A stretch of DNA of 64,000 bases from contig BSDZ01000003.1 in the NCBI GenBank assembly GCA_030268105.1, positions 6,224,501-6,288,500 of the forward strand, read 5' to 3'. The stretch's first letter is position 1; each line of letters begins with the position of its first letter. Below, in pieces: positions 12,401 to 25,684 of the stretch. Origin of the DNA: Volvox africanus. Its lineage: Eukaryota; Chlorophyta; Chlorophyceae; Chlamydomonadales; Volvocaceae. The position numbers and the translations under genes were made by a program. A model generated the notes under the pieces. The model had not been told where the DNA came from, did no database searches, and saw only the letters and a program-made list of their open reading frames with translations.

Positions 12401-15400
12401 TACTTATATATATATCGGCGTCTCTACACCGGCAGTGTCAGGTCCCATGTGTTCGTCTTCTCCCCCTTTTCGCCTCCCCGTCGTCTCCCCTTTGGACGAC
12501 GGCCGCCAGCCGCCATCCGATCTTCACTGTTAGTCGTTGGTTCCGCAGCGCCGGCACCAGGATTCGGTTACTCGTCTTTCCCCCTCTTCCCCCTCCCCTC
12601 ACCCCTCTTCCCCCTCCTCTCACCCCTCGTCCCCCTCCCCTCACCCCTCTTCCCCCTCCTCTCACCCACCGTGCCGTCCTCACAGCCCATCACAATCACA
12701 GAGCCATCGTAATCGCAGCACAGCGGCCGGGCCAACCCCGCCAGGTGCTGCGATATGCCGGGGACCTCCCCACCCACCCGCTGCACCGGGTGGATCTGCG
12801 GGTGGGTGTCGGGGTTGGGTGGGTTGGGGGGTGTCGGTGGGGGAGGGAGCCAGAGAAACCCACATGCAGTGGCGGGAGGTGCGTTGGGAGCAGCAGTGGA
12901 CAGAGCAAAACACCACCGCTGACTTTAACTTTGTCAAAAGAGCACGCGGCGCGGGTGGGTGGGTGGCATATGAGATGTAACACGCGGCAAATGGCGACAT
13001 CACGTCATTGACCACCACCACCGCCACCACCACCATTACCGACAACCGAAACAGCAATTACTATATTAATATTAATATTAAAATTAATATTATTATGTTA
13101 ATAGTAATAATATCATCATCATCATTATTGTTATTATTGTTATTTACGCCGTTATCATCAGGCCCATACATCTCATGCGCCTGATCGGCCTCCACCTGAT
13201 TACCGGTGGTCAACGTGCGCTTCGCCGTACCATACACATGCACCCCTCCTCCCTCCCCCACCCGCCCACCTACCCACTGCAGCAGCGGGTCCTCTCCCGG
13301 AAGCCACGAGCAGGTCAGCAGCACGTCCTTGGCCAGGCAGGAGTGAACCACATTGGCGGAGAGGAGGGCTCCAGGGGAGTCCGGCGGACCGCTGCGGCTC
13401 AGCGTGCCGATGATCTTGGCGTCGCTCTTAGGGGGGGGGCGGGTTTTAGGAAGGGTACGGGAAGGGTACGGGAAGGATAACAGGAGCTTAGGCGAAATAA
13501 CCACCAGCTAAGCTCGGACGCGACGGAGGTAACGTTTCCGGTGTTGTACGACAGGTAGTACACCACCTGCCATCGCCCCGCCCCACCCCGCCAACACCCA
13601 CCAGCCTCCAGGCGCTAACACGGCTGTTGCCCCGAGTATGGACCACCATCACAGCATCACCGCCGTCACCACCGCCGCTGCCGCCAGCTCCCCCTCCCCC
13701 GCTGCCGCCACCGCCGCCGGCCCCGCATCCGCCGTGCCTCAGCGGCCCCAGCTTGACGGTATACACAGGAAGGGAGTCCAGCTGCAAGTCCGGTGCGAAG
13801 AACTGTGTGAAGGTGGCGTCGCTCGCGGACTGGCGCTTCCAGACGCGGACGTAACCGGCGGCGGTGCCGGCGGCAATGTACGTGCGGGAGGCGTCCAGAG
13901 AGGTTACCGGCGCCTCGGCCTGTGTGTGTGTATGTGTGTGGGTTCCCCGGTGGGCGCGATGTGGGGGACAGTAATGGGTGGGGTGAGATTTGCATGGGGT
14001 GGTTTACACAGCTCCAATTGTGGCGGCACCTGGATAATCAGTACGGATGACGTGCGCAAGTTGAGGTGTTTCGCTGGGGGTACGGCACCCAAGTCCCCAA
14101 ACACGAAAGAAAGGCGGGGGGGGGGAGATGTGGCAACTTTCGGAGTTGTGGCCGCCAGGGAAGCCCACCTAATGCATGACCCCTGACCCGTGGGTCATCC
14201 CCCATCGCTCTCCCCCTCACTGTTAGGGTCTGCTGCCGGATCCACGTGGTTGTGTCCCAGATGCTGATGCGGCCATTGCTGCTGGCGTCAGCGGCAACAA
14301 GCAAGTCGCCCTGCCAGGAGGACAGAAGTTCGTTGGGAGTTGGTTTACCGGTGTTGATTTGATGAGGGCGTGCGAAATGTGCCGAGAGCCCCAGGGTGTG
14401 TATCTACGGCACCGGGAACGTGTCCCTAACCCAGCAGGCCGACGTGAGACATCACGTGCTATCGGTCAACGAAACGATGAATAGCAATGTCAATGCACAC
14501 ATGCACACGCGCGCGCGCGCGTGTGTGTGTGTATGTGTGTATTTGTATGTCGTAAAAACTACAGCATTACACGGGGACAGGAGGGCGCGTGCCTAAGAGA
14601 CGAAGAGGACGCATCCACCCGCGTTAAAGGAGGGTCAGGAGCAGCGTGTAAAACACACACACACACATGCACACGCGAGGGTTTGTAAGATCAGATTGGC
14701 GAGGGGCTCACTTTAACAGTGACGGCCACGAACCGCTCCCCGTCCATTTCCAGCAGCTGGAGGACGGGTTTATATTCAGGCTCAACCTGAAGAGTAGGAC
14801 GTGATTCGTGGAGGCGAAGGACACGGCATTCTGTAAGAACGTTTCCCAACAGCCCGCTGTGATAGCTCAAACTCATAGCTCATAACTCAACCCCTTCGCT
14901 TCAGTGCATTTCAACACCTTCATCGGGCGATCCTCATCTATCGGAATCAGCAGCAGCACAGCACACGCGCCAAGTGAACCTCCTCCTTCGCCTCCTCCAC
15001 CCCAACCCCCTAGCGGAATGAGGGAGGTCTAAAATCCGCGAATATTGAAGGAACGTACTGGCAGCCACAAAATCCTTTCGAAAACTTCTTGAAACATCCA
15101 GACGTGGACTTCCCTTGTACAACTGAAATTCGCCGATTGGTTGCTCACCTTGGAAGTGGGCGCCCAGGCCCGCACGCACGGCGCATAGCCTGGGGAGCGG
15201 AACCGGATGGTGGCGGTCAAACGTTAAATACGTGCAGGAAACCTGCCTGACCCATATGTTGGGCAGTTCATAATGTACTGGCAAATGGTTTGCCGAGAGT
15301 CTCTTACCAATCGCAGCTATGATTGGTGGCCAGCTGACTGAGCAAGCGATCTGCGACACGGAAGCATTGCTCAACCAGTACCTGCATGACAGGTATTTGA

Positions 15401-15519
15401 ACGTCACCGCGGTCGCTTACAGACAGCCACAAATTGTTGTAGCAGTAGTTACACCGCATGGATATAGAATGCAGCCTTAAGTACCTTAAACAGGATCCTT
15501 CCGGAAATAAGGTCTCCAT
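9476..15519 (-). CDS. WD40-repeat protein with C-terminal MYND zinc finger
   Basis: Exons on the minus strand encode WD repeats ending in motifs such as GRISIWD (about 14250), GYVRVWKRQ (about 13840) and DSCVKLWS (about 11970). A Gly/Ser/Ala-rich region follows at 11400-11850. A MYND finger comes next: CANPSC and CGACKSVFYCSTHCQ in the exon about 10628-10940, then HWRDGHKKEC in the last exon starting near 10022. The junction after CQ restores the family spacing CQ-x3-W-x3-H-x3-C. The tail is Gln/Glu-rich and ends at a TGA at 9476-9478. WD40 propellers and MYND fingers both bind proteins, so a scaffold or adaptor role is likely; the partner is unknown. The Cys pairs are separated by a His/Asn-rich insert (HNHNHNHN). 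The start at 15519 (METLFPEG...) is tentative and the first exons are the weakest part of the model. Confidence 0.7.
10155..10197. repeat. Short telomere-like repeat tract
   Basis: GGTTAAGG units grade into GGTTTAGG and GGGGTTTAGG, resembling the plant/algal TTTAGGG telomere repeat. It lies in the WD40-MYND gene between the last exon (upper end near 10022) and the MYND exon (lower end near 10628). Confidence 0.6.
12579..12665. repeat. CCCCTC-rich minisatellite
   Basis: Tandem units of about 24-25 bases (CCCCTCTTCCCCCTCCCCTCA-like) lie beside a WD-repeat exon of the WD40-MYND gene, probably in an intron. Confidence 0.75.
13059..13145. repeat. AT-rich microsatellite (ATT/TAA/ATC)
   Basis: Tract of ATTA, AATATT, ATC and TTATTG units inside an intron of the WD40-MYND gene. 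It stands out sharply from the GC-rich surroundings. Confidence 0.85.
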
Positions 15520-17777
15520 TCTCCCTAGAATTTCTTATTTATTACGGCAGCAATACCACAACATCATACTCCTAAATAAAATAATAGACAAACTTTAAAT
15601 AACGACTCCTTACTAATACACTGTTTCTTTCCTCGCCTCTACCTTGAAAAACGTACGGAAACATACGACATCCTTATTACCTTGCCCACATTGATCAAGG
15701 ATGTCATCAACGCTTATTGCTGAATGTTATTTGAATCATGTCAGGCTTAAAACGTCACCAAAGCTTCCCGGAACAAACAAGTGCAAGGTTGGCTAGAGCG
15801 CTAACGGCATGCGCTGCGCAAGCCGAACTCTACGGAACGTGCATTCAGAAAAAATTGCCAGAGGCAAGCAATCCTTGCAAATTTCCGATGAATTCACCGC
15901 TAGTTGTTGCTATTCGGTTGTTGTGACTTCAGCATCACCATAATATAATGTAGGTTGACATTGGAGTTTGTCACCGCGAGTTTGAGGAGCTAAAAAGCTG
16001 CTTTACACGCGCGGTGAGTAGGTTGTCAATTAGCTGCTTTGGTAAGCGGTCGAGCCTGTGGAGCCCTCCCTAGCTCCTCCTCGAGTCCTCGCTTCCTCAA
16101 CAGTTAGATTTCCTAATGTCCGTCCGCAGATGCGGCACGGTGTATCCCGACCCTAAGCTCAGCGGGTTTTGGACCGCGCGGCGTGCCATTTACTGCTGCT
16201 AATGGCGGCGACATAACCCGACCGGATAGCAGCAACACGCTCCGTGCGGTCCGATCCTCGTAATCGCAGAGTCTCCTAACTTGATGGCAGGTGCCGTACA
16301 TTGGAGTAGGACGACTAGAGCAGTAGCTACGAATCCGTCGTAATGCCGTACAGACACTGCATGTTGTATAGAGCAAGAATACGTAATACGATGCGAGCTT
16401 TGTTTTTTCGGCCCCTTCATAGGACCTCTCATAGACGCTCAGGGGGGAGGAGTAGGCAGAATCTGTGCGCATATGCGACGTTTTTTTGTTCACTTATTTA
16501 TTTAAAAAGAACCTTTTACTGCATCGTACGTCGTCATACAACCTTTCACGGCGCGGCCGAGTCGCAGCACTGTACGAGCAGGTTCCCTTCCCGTACTTAC
16601 TACCTTTCCAGGACTGCGCCTTCGGAACCCCTACCTCTTGGACTGTTGAGGTGATTTTGCAAGGCTTTCTGGCTGCTGCTGATTATGATCCTGCTGCTGC
16701 TGCTGCTACTGCCGCCTGTACTAAGACCCTAGGTCAGCATGCACAGAGAGGATTGTGTGACACTGACAGCCAGACGGGCTATGGAGAATTTTTGCATGTT
16801 TGATTTTTACCCATACCATGCCAACCGATGAAGGCATTTACATCTGTGAGGTTCGGTTGCGTGAAAACCGAGGCGTACGGACGGGGAAACGTGCAAGAGA
16901 GATCGGGCCTGCGGACACACAGACACACACACAGACACACGCACACCTACACACGGACACACACGCACGTGCATGCCTGCATGCCAACCATCAACCACTT
17001 CATTAGTGATGCATTCGATTATTGGTTATTTGTACGAATATATCTGTACGTCATCTGTACTGTACGGTAAACGTAATTATTACGGGGAGGCCGTTCGGGT
17101 GCACGTTCATTATCACCACACTTTTTTTCCGCCAAAGTGTGATATAAATCCTAAGATACACATGCGCCACGCGCGCCACATCCACGCCCCCACTGAGGTG
17201 CCAAATAAAACCAATAAACAAACTGTCGTACATATAATTGTTGCACTTTGACCTAATGCAGCCCGGTCCTGGAAAGGGACGCAGTACGTTATCAATGCGT
17301 ATTGCCTCTCGAGTGTTCAGTTCTGCCCGGGTACTCAACAGCGCTTGGAGCTCTGTTGGCAGTAGGTTCGGAAACCGATCCGGAGGTCTTATGGAGCCCT
17401 CGACCCCTTTGGTGAGGGGTAAGCTCCAGGAGGGGAAAAACCCGCCGGGATCCTCCATGTCAGGCATGTGTGTACGATCCCCCTGCCTCCCCCTGCCCCC
17501 CTGGAGCCCTTCCCCCCTCATGGTAGTCCCAGATCCCGCAAATACTTTTTGACTACCACTAAAGCATTTCATATAATATCACGATTTACCAACAAACCAG
17601 TCGCACCACATCATATATCAGGCGGCACATGCTTACGTGTTAGCACCGGGAAAGTGTGCTCATCATGCTAATGCACACACCTCTTTTCTTACTCCCTCAC
17701 CAAAGCGCTTGTATTCAGAACTCCCCTCCGCACAGCCAAAGCTGCAGTACACAGGACACATCACCACACCAACAATT
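15520..17777. other. Spacer between the WD40-MYND and BELL genes
   Basis: No exon chain was recognised. It should hold the promoter of the WD40-MYND gene (right of 15519) and the 3' UTR of the BELL gene (left of 17778). A CA-rich microsatellite lies at 16914-16970 and a short CTG run near 16690. An open frame on the minus strand at about 17100-17570 looks protein-like but has no recognisable domain. Confidence 0.45.
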
Positions 17778-20635
17778 TCAATACCCCTCTGCACCCAGGG
17801 ACACCGCGACGGTCTCCCCACCACCAGCCCCTCCTCCTCCGTGCCCTCCCCCGCCCCCTCGCCGCTTCGCGGAGCCCGACCCACCACCTTTGCCCCCTCC
17901 CCCGCCACTGGCCGCCGCCTTGGCAGCCTCCAGGAGCTCCTCAGCTGCGTGTTGGGCGGCCTGTTCCAGACACGTGAGCGCCGTGACATCGGCCGCCACC
18001 AACGCCAGCTGTGCAGTGGGGGAGTTCCGCGCTGCGTTCATCTTGACCAGGAGCTCGTTGTCGCCACGGGCCTGCAAAGACGCACAGACGCACAGACGCA
18101 CGGATTTGATGGGTCAATCGTTCTCCGGCGTCCTTGCCTCCTCATCCCATCAGCGTTTGGTTGCATTCTAGTTCGTTTGGGCAATAGATGCGGGGTGGAG
18201 AGTGGCAGGCAGGGTCTCAATCGCCGCCACCTACCTGCGCCTCCTGTGCCATTCGCGGCTGGTTGGACTGAAACACGGAGGTGATGAGGGGCTTCCAGAT
18301 ACGGACCCGGGCGTTGATGAACCAGTTGTTCAGCTGAGGGGCCCCATGCGGCAGTGCGGCATCCGGGAGCTTGGGGTTTGCGGTGGCGGAGGTGGTTATG
18401 TTTCAAGTGATTGTGGTTCTTGTTAGCGGGCATGGGTGGTTGGGGCTTGGAGGTTGACCTCCATTAAAAGAGCTACGAGCAGCAGGTACGACCAACGCTG
18501 CTTCTTCGAAACAGTCCTGATCCTGATCCTGATTCGGATTCGGATTCGGATTCGGATTCTGAAGCCTTTCACTGCTGTAGCAGCAGAAGACAGCTTTTCC
18601 TCCTTCACGGGGTTCCGGTGGGGGGGGGGCGTAAGGCCCATCTGTTGACGGAAAATATTCTATCCGCGCCTGAGCGTCCACTGCCATACCTCGAGCTGGG
18701 ATTTGACATTCATTGCAAATATCACATTTCCGCGACTCAACGGGATAAGGCACCACTGAAGGTGCGACTTCGGGTTTCGTGTAGCCTGCTCCTTTACCTG
18801 CTTCTTTGCCCAAAGCACAGCATTCGTACAATCCTCGGGGCTTATGAATGTTCACCAAGGACCTACAGTACCGCGCATGCCAGCTAAAAGGTTGTTGGAG
18901 CAGTGAATTAGTATGACATGAAAACACAGACACACACACACACACACAGACACACCTGCAGTAGGTCTAATCCGGTGGACGCGCACAAGACTTCTTTCTC
19001 GTCCTCACTTGGGTACGGATGTACGATATGGTTGTACACCCAGAGCTTTAGGGACTGCAAGAGGAGGAGGGTACGACGTCACATCGGGCGGATGTCAATG
19101 GGGACTCGGAAAGTTTAGGGGGAACGAAGTCAGGGCCATGAAACACACGGCCCAGTAACGTGACAAGAAATGACAAGCGGTTGAAAGAGACAGGAGGACA
19201 ATCATACTTTTAAATGACTCAGATAGCAGACAGACAAGTTCGTGGGGCCTTACGTTCACAGCCGCCTTAGGCAGGTTTTCACGGCCCTTCTTGCTGCCCG
19301 GGCCGCTGCTGACGCCGCCGCCACTAGCATGCCCGCCGCCCCCGCCGCCCCCGCCGCCACCCCCGCCCCCGCCAGATTTAAATCCCAGCCCCCGGCCGTT
19401 GATCATGCGCGATGGCGCCGCCACTGATGTTCCGTACGCTAATGCGCCGGCCGCGACCCGGCCCTGTAGTGACGTCCAGTTACTGCCGCCGCCACCGCCG
19501 CCACCGCCACCGCCACTACCGCCACCGCCGCTGCTTGTTGGTGAAACTCCGAAACCGTACGGCGCTGTGGTGTCCGATCCAGTCCTATGCTGCACTGTCT
19601 CGTTCGTAACGCCAGGAAGAGAGTACGGCACACCGTACGGGTCGGGCCCACGGCCGGATACGGGCGGGGGCAGCTGTGTCTGCGCGTTGTAACTGTCGTG
19701 CTGCGGTTCACCATAGCCCGGTGGAGATCCCACGGCGCCGCCAGCCGGGACACCTGTCGTGACCGCGATCTCAGTGGACCACCCGCCGCTGTACCGCTCA
19801 GGATCGCCATGGGAAAATGGAGCCGCAGTGCCGTACAGTGCATGGTCGTACACCTCACCAGGACCTTGCAGTGTCATGTGTGCGGTCTCCATTGAGAATC
19901 CTGATTGCACCAACGGCGACGGCGCACACCACTGCCGCTCTGATGCCGCCGCCGCTGCCGGCACATTGCCGCTGACGCCGGCTCCCGCGTCCCCCGATGG
20001 CGGCTGCCCAACATGGGGCGCACCGACGGCACCGAAGTCCCAGACCGACCCGTGGGTCATTAGGTCGGCGGTGTGTGGAAGAGGGCTGCCGGCGACGAGC
20101 GACTGATGATCGTATGGTGCCGGCGCTTCCGCCGACGGCTGCAAGACGCCATCCGAGATAAGGCGCTGATAAGGCCCAAGAGAGAACATGCTGGAGAATG
20201 TGGAGCCCTCTTGACGCTCACGCTTCACGGATTGCCGTACGAAGGAAACTGTCAGCTGCTGCTGCTGCTGCTGCTGTTGTTGCAGTTGTTTTTGTTGTTG
20301 TTGCTGCTGCCGTGGCGGCGACGGCTGCGGCGGAATGTGCGGCGGCGTTTGGGCTGGGTAATGGGGGAAGGGGTACGTGCTCGACGGCGGCGCCTGCATG
20401 TGGAGCCCTGGTCTGGGAGATGGAAGCTGTTGGTGGTGCTGCTGCTGTTGGTGGTGGAGGTGCTGCTGTTGCTGTTGGTGGTGGTGCTGCTGTTGGTGGT
20501 GGAGGTGCTGCTGTTGCTGTTGGTGGAGGTGGTGGCCAGGAATTTGTGAGTGCGGCGGCGGCGGGTTGGGCTGAGGATGGTGCTCGGGAGGCTGGGAGGG
20601 GCGGGAGGTTGGCCGATAGGAATGTGCATGTTGCC

Positions 20636-20671
<36 letters not shown>

Positions 20672-20850
20672 CTTGGTGATGATGATGATGCGGTGGTGGT
20701 GCTTGTGGTGCTGGTGGATGCTGGTGCTGATACTGTTGCAGTTGTTGCTGTTTATGCTGTTGGTTCTGTTGTTGTTGCTGTTGCTGTTGCTGTTGGTTCT
20801 GTTGTTGCTGTTGTTGTTGCGGTTGTTGTTGTTGTTGTTGTTGTTGTTGT

Positions 20851-20885
<35 letters not shown>

Positions 20886-23800
20886 GTGGTGGTGGTGATG
20901 TGTGTGTGTGTTTGGGGTTGGTTTTGTTTGACTCGGAGAAATCTGATGCCAAGTCCACAATCCCTGCGTGGAAGATCCGGACGTTGGTGGTGGTTGTGGC
21001 GGTTGTGTTTGCTGGAGAAGCGGTGGAAGGTTATTGGGACCGGTTTGCACATGGGTTGAAGGTTGTTTGATGTGTGGTGGTTGTTTACTGCCGTACATCG
21101 TTGTTATCGCCGGCATCGTAGCACTGACCCGTGGGTCCAATCCGCCGCGGAAGAATGGTTGCGGCGCATCGAGTTCCAAATTAGGTAGCGGCACCGAAAC
21201 CGCCGCCGCCGCCTGCTGGCGGCTGGCCTGGTCGCCTTGCCCGTACGACATCGGTACGGCACCCACATGCACCGGTGGCGTTTGCGCCGAGGCCCTGAGT
21301 CCTTCCGCCAAATATTCCCCCTCCCCCACTTCACGTTGTAGATAGCTCCGTTGATGCCCAGTCGTCCGTTGGCGTAATGGAAGAGCTATAGTGTTGCTTT
21401 GAGCGATTGAACTCGCTTGCTGCGGATAGATACCTAGGGTATCTATCGCCGCTGGCGGCGGCATCGTCACGGCGCCGTTATACGGCAGTCGCACGGATAC
21501 ATCGCCCCCCTCTCCGGACAGCGGCAGCGGCAGCGGCAGCAGCTGTGGCGGAGGCAGCGTAGTCTGCAGCGTGCTGCCAACGTCAATCTCCGTACGATGC
21601 CGTACGATTGCCGCACCCGGCGAGCCGCCGCTGCCGCTGCCGGCGGCAGTGATGCTGCTTGCGCGGACGTCATCGCCGTGGTGGCTTAAAAGTCCGGCGT
21701 TGGCCGCGTCACCGGCGGCGGCGGCGGCGCCGCCGCCGCCAGATAGTGTTTCGACATGGGGGCTCAGCGAGGAGAGCTCCTCAAGCATAGCGGACGCAAC
21801 GGCCGGGTCAAGGCTCGTATGGATGAGCGCCTGCAGAGCTGCCAGCGCAGTCGAGTTCAAATCGCAATAAGCCGACGGCTCTAGCGCTGGACTGAAGTGC
21901 CCACTGCCGCCGCTGCTGCCACCGCCGCCGCCTGCGGCTTCTCCGCCGCGCGTTTCAACGGCGCTGCGGTCAACCGTCAATACATGTGGCTGCACACTAG
22001 CGGCGGCGGCGGCGGCGGCAGCGCCAGGTGCCTCGCCGTGCTGCGCCGGCCTTTCGGCGGACGCATAGAGATGTAGGAGGGGCTCGCTACCAGTGAGCAA
22101 AGATCGGGGTTGGATTGCCGCCGCCGCCGCCGCCGCCGCTGGCAGACCTGACGGTGGTCCTGACGGCGGTGCTGTCGGCTGTGGTGGATGTTCTTCAAGT
22201 GATAACGGTGGTGGTGGCGTGCCAAGGAGGTACTCATCCAGGGAGGCCAGCAGCGGCGTCGACAGCATGTCAGCGACGAACGGCGGGGTGTTCGCCAGGC
22301 CGCCGCCGCCACCGCTGTTACCTCCGCCGCCACCGCCGGTGCCGCCGCCGCCACCGCTGTTACCTCCGCCGCCACCGCCGGTGCCGTAGCTGCCACCGCT
22401 GTTACCTCCGCCGCCACCGCCGGTGCCGTAGCTGCCACCGCTGTTACCTCCGCCGCCACTGCCGGTGCCGTAGCTGCCACCGCTGTTACCTCCGCCGCCA
22501 CCGCCGGTGCCGTAGCTGCCAATTATGCAGTATGGTGCCATGATACCGCCGGCGATGCTGCCACGGGCTTGAACTCCATTGGTGCTCAGGCCGCCGCCGC
22601 CGCCGCCGCCGCCGCCGTCGCTTGGATTCTGCTCCGCAAATGCCTCCGCAGCAGCCCATGATGAGAACACGTCCGGACTTTCGGCATGCAACGGCGGCGG
22701 CTGTCCTGTCGGAGCCCGCGTGATTTGGTACTGTACCTGACCCGTCGGCAGCACCATCACCGCCGCCGCCGCCGTTGCTGTGCTCTGCTCCATCATCGGC
22801 GGCGTCGTCAGATCCATGGGTGTCAGGGAGCGACTGCCATCCCTGACGCTCCCACCATTTCCTTTCGTATCGCTTCCGCCGCCGCCAACCCTATAGCCTC
22901 CGCTGGGGCCCGCCATGGGCGACCCTCGTGGCGCAGGCGCGTGCGGCGCCAATATCGTCCCCCCCTTTCTTGGAGATTCAGACATGACCCCTCCCTCCTC
23001 TTTAGGCACAGCTGGAGGCGGCAAGTCATTGTTGCCGCTGCCGCTACTGGCGTGTCGACAGCCATCGTCACGCAATCTTCCTGACGGAGGTGGAGCCTGC
23101 AGAGCAAGTGGTTACGTACGACAGTGTTCAAGTCCCGCCCGTCGGACTGGCGGCGACGTCACTAAGTATACTGTGCAATGACATCATCATCGTCGCACCC
23201 TTAAAAGTGCAATGTGTGAAAATCCGATGTACTTGACACATCATGACGCGTACCGACCCATCGGACCCGTGTAAAAGCTGTACGACATCGCAGTAGTAGC
23301 GCCCCCTGCGCGAGCGATAGATACAGTCCGTGGTCCCGTGCGTTGAGTGAAACCCACCGTTTCCGTCGATCCGGTCAAACAACTGCTGGCGGTCAAACTT
23401 CCACACAGAAACCGGCGTGAGGATTCGAGATCCGTCATGTGGATCTCGCCGCCTTCCTGGCCGCCATGCTCATCCGAATGGGATCCGCCGCCGACGCCGC
23501 CGTCGCCAGCGTCCGTAATCTTGCGGCGGCGCTGTCCGCCGTACGTTATCTGATCTGGCTGCTTTCCCAACGGCTCCAGCAGCCCGCTGCCGAACAGATC
23601 ACTCGACGTAAATGGAAACCGGTGAGGCGACGACGACAAGGGCATGAAGGTGACGTACGGCAGGGGGGTTTGTTGCGTCGGCACCGCCGGCGGGGATGCA
23701 GTGGACCAATGCTGGGTTTGTCCCCCTAATTGCCCATAACACTCTACCTGCTGCTGCCGCTGTTGCTGCTGCTGCTGCTGCCGCTGTTGCTGCTGCTGCT

Positions 23801-25650
23801 GCGGATTCTGTTGCTGCTGCTGCTGCGGATTCTTTTGCTGCTGCTGCTGCGGATTCTGTTGCTGCTGCTGCTGCTGTTGTTGCCGCGCTTCTTGGCGATG
23901 GTGGTGGTGGTAATGGTGGTGGTGGTGGTGGTGGTGAGGATTATGATGTGTTAGCGGCTTCGAGGCCAAGATGGGTTGTGGTGCTTGACCTGGCGGCAGC
24001 AGCTGCTGCAGCAGTAGTGGAGGCTGCTGCTGCTGCTGCTCTTGAGGCTGTAGCGGCCCGAACGGCCTCTGCGGGCGATGTTGTTGCAGCGAAGTGATTT
24101 GGGTGTGCGGCGGCTGCTGGTGCTGTTGGTGGGGGTGTTGGTGCTGCTGTTGGTGGCAACTGAACTTGGAGTTGACAAACTCACCTCCACCTGCAGCAGA
24201 CTGTATAGCCTCTTGCTGCTGCTGCACGTTGGGAGCTACTGCTGACTGCTGCTGCACCCGCTGCTGCTGCTGGTGCTGCCTATTGCTGGGGTGAGGGAGC
24301 TGTAAAGCCAGCGGATATGTCAGCGGACCAGCTGGCACGTCATTTCTTTGTGTCGTACATATTGCCATAGGAGTCAAGGTTATGCCGTACTGTGGCATCT
24401 GTAAAACATGAGGGCCTGGCTGTGAGGATGGCGCGGTCTGCAGTTGTGTACTGCGCTGCTGCTGCACCTGCTGATGTTGCTGCTGCGGTTGGTGCTGAAG
24501 CGGTTGCAGCAACTGCTGGAACAGCCAAGGCGGTGGCGACGGGGCATTTAGCAGCCAATGGTGGGGGGGATGCTGGAGGCGGTGTTGCAGGTGCATCTGG
24601 GCGAGGCGGCCGCCGTAGTGGATGGCCGCATCCGACACGGTTTTACGCAGGACAGCGTTGCGCGCCTCCCGCGTCAGTGTCGCCCTGCGGCATATACACA
24701 AACACACACATATTTATAGGGGGGAAGGGCATGGGGGCCGAGATGGTATATATCTATATATCTATATCTATATAGATACATATATATATATATAAATATA
24801 GATATAGATATAGATATAGATATAGATATAGATATAGATATAATTATAAACATAAGTATAAATATAAATATAAACATAAACATAAATATTTATATTTATA
24901 TTAATATAAATATAAATAGATATAAAAATATACATATTTTTGTATATATATATATATTTCTTTATTTAACAGGCCAAATGAGGCAATAACGTGATAAAAA
25001 CAAATAGCATCGTCCATCTCGAACTTCTCGGCGCCCATACCCTCCCCCCCATATAACTAGAGATGGACGATGCTATTTGTTTTTGTCACGTTGTTGCCTG
25101 ATTTGGCACCCTGCGCCTCATGGAAGGGCTTCATACATTCTCCTGCTGAACACCTGCCTGCGTCAGCGGCGGCTTTACTTCAAGTCCCCGATCGCAAATA
25201 AAGCACCCCTCCGGCGCAGCTCACCTGGAAGCAAACCCTGCTCGCGGTGCTGAACCATGGGACCATACCGCCAACTGCGGGAGACCGGACCCTACCGAGC
25301 CGCCAGCACCAATGTCGCCAGTATTAGGGCTCAACGCTGGTGACAGCAGCGGTGGTGGCGACTGAAACGGTGCCCTCATCCCCAGTGGCGGCGCCGCCGA
25401 CCCGGGATCTAAACAGCGCATTGTGTTGGCGTACCCGGAAAGGTCCGATACACAGCGACCCAGACCAGGCAGACCAATAAGACCCGTAAGCTGTGAAGCT
25501 GCACGTTGCGGTGGCGGCGGCGGCATTAATGCCACCGCTGGTGTCAGCGCTGGCCGCGCCGCTGCGGTGGAAGCCGCGATCGCTGCCGTTGATCTCGGGA
25601 AGATTGCTGGCAGCCCGAGACCAACATGCAATTGCGGAATGTTTTCCATG

Positions 25651-25684
<34 letters not shown>

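Noticed and set aside
17238..17572. Protein-like open frames on both strands in the spacer beyond the BELL gene
   Set aside because: No start, splice pattern or known domain supports a gene; they could be transposon remnants or BELL 3' UTR.
20198..21070. Plus-strand frames rich in Val/Ala/Leu across 19.2-24.6 kb
   Set aside because: They are antisense shadows of the Gln/His/Gly-rich BELL exons; poly-CAG reads as Leu, Ala or Cys runs on the other strand.
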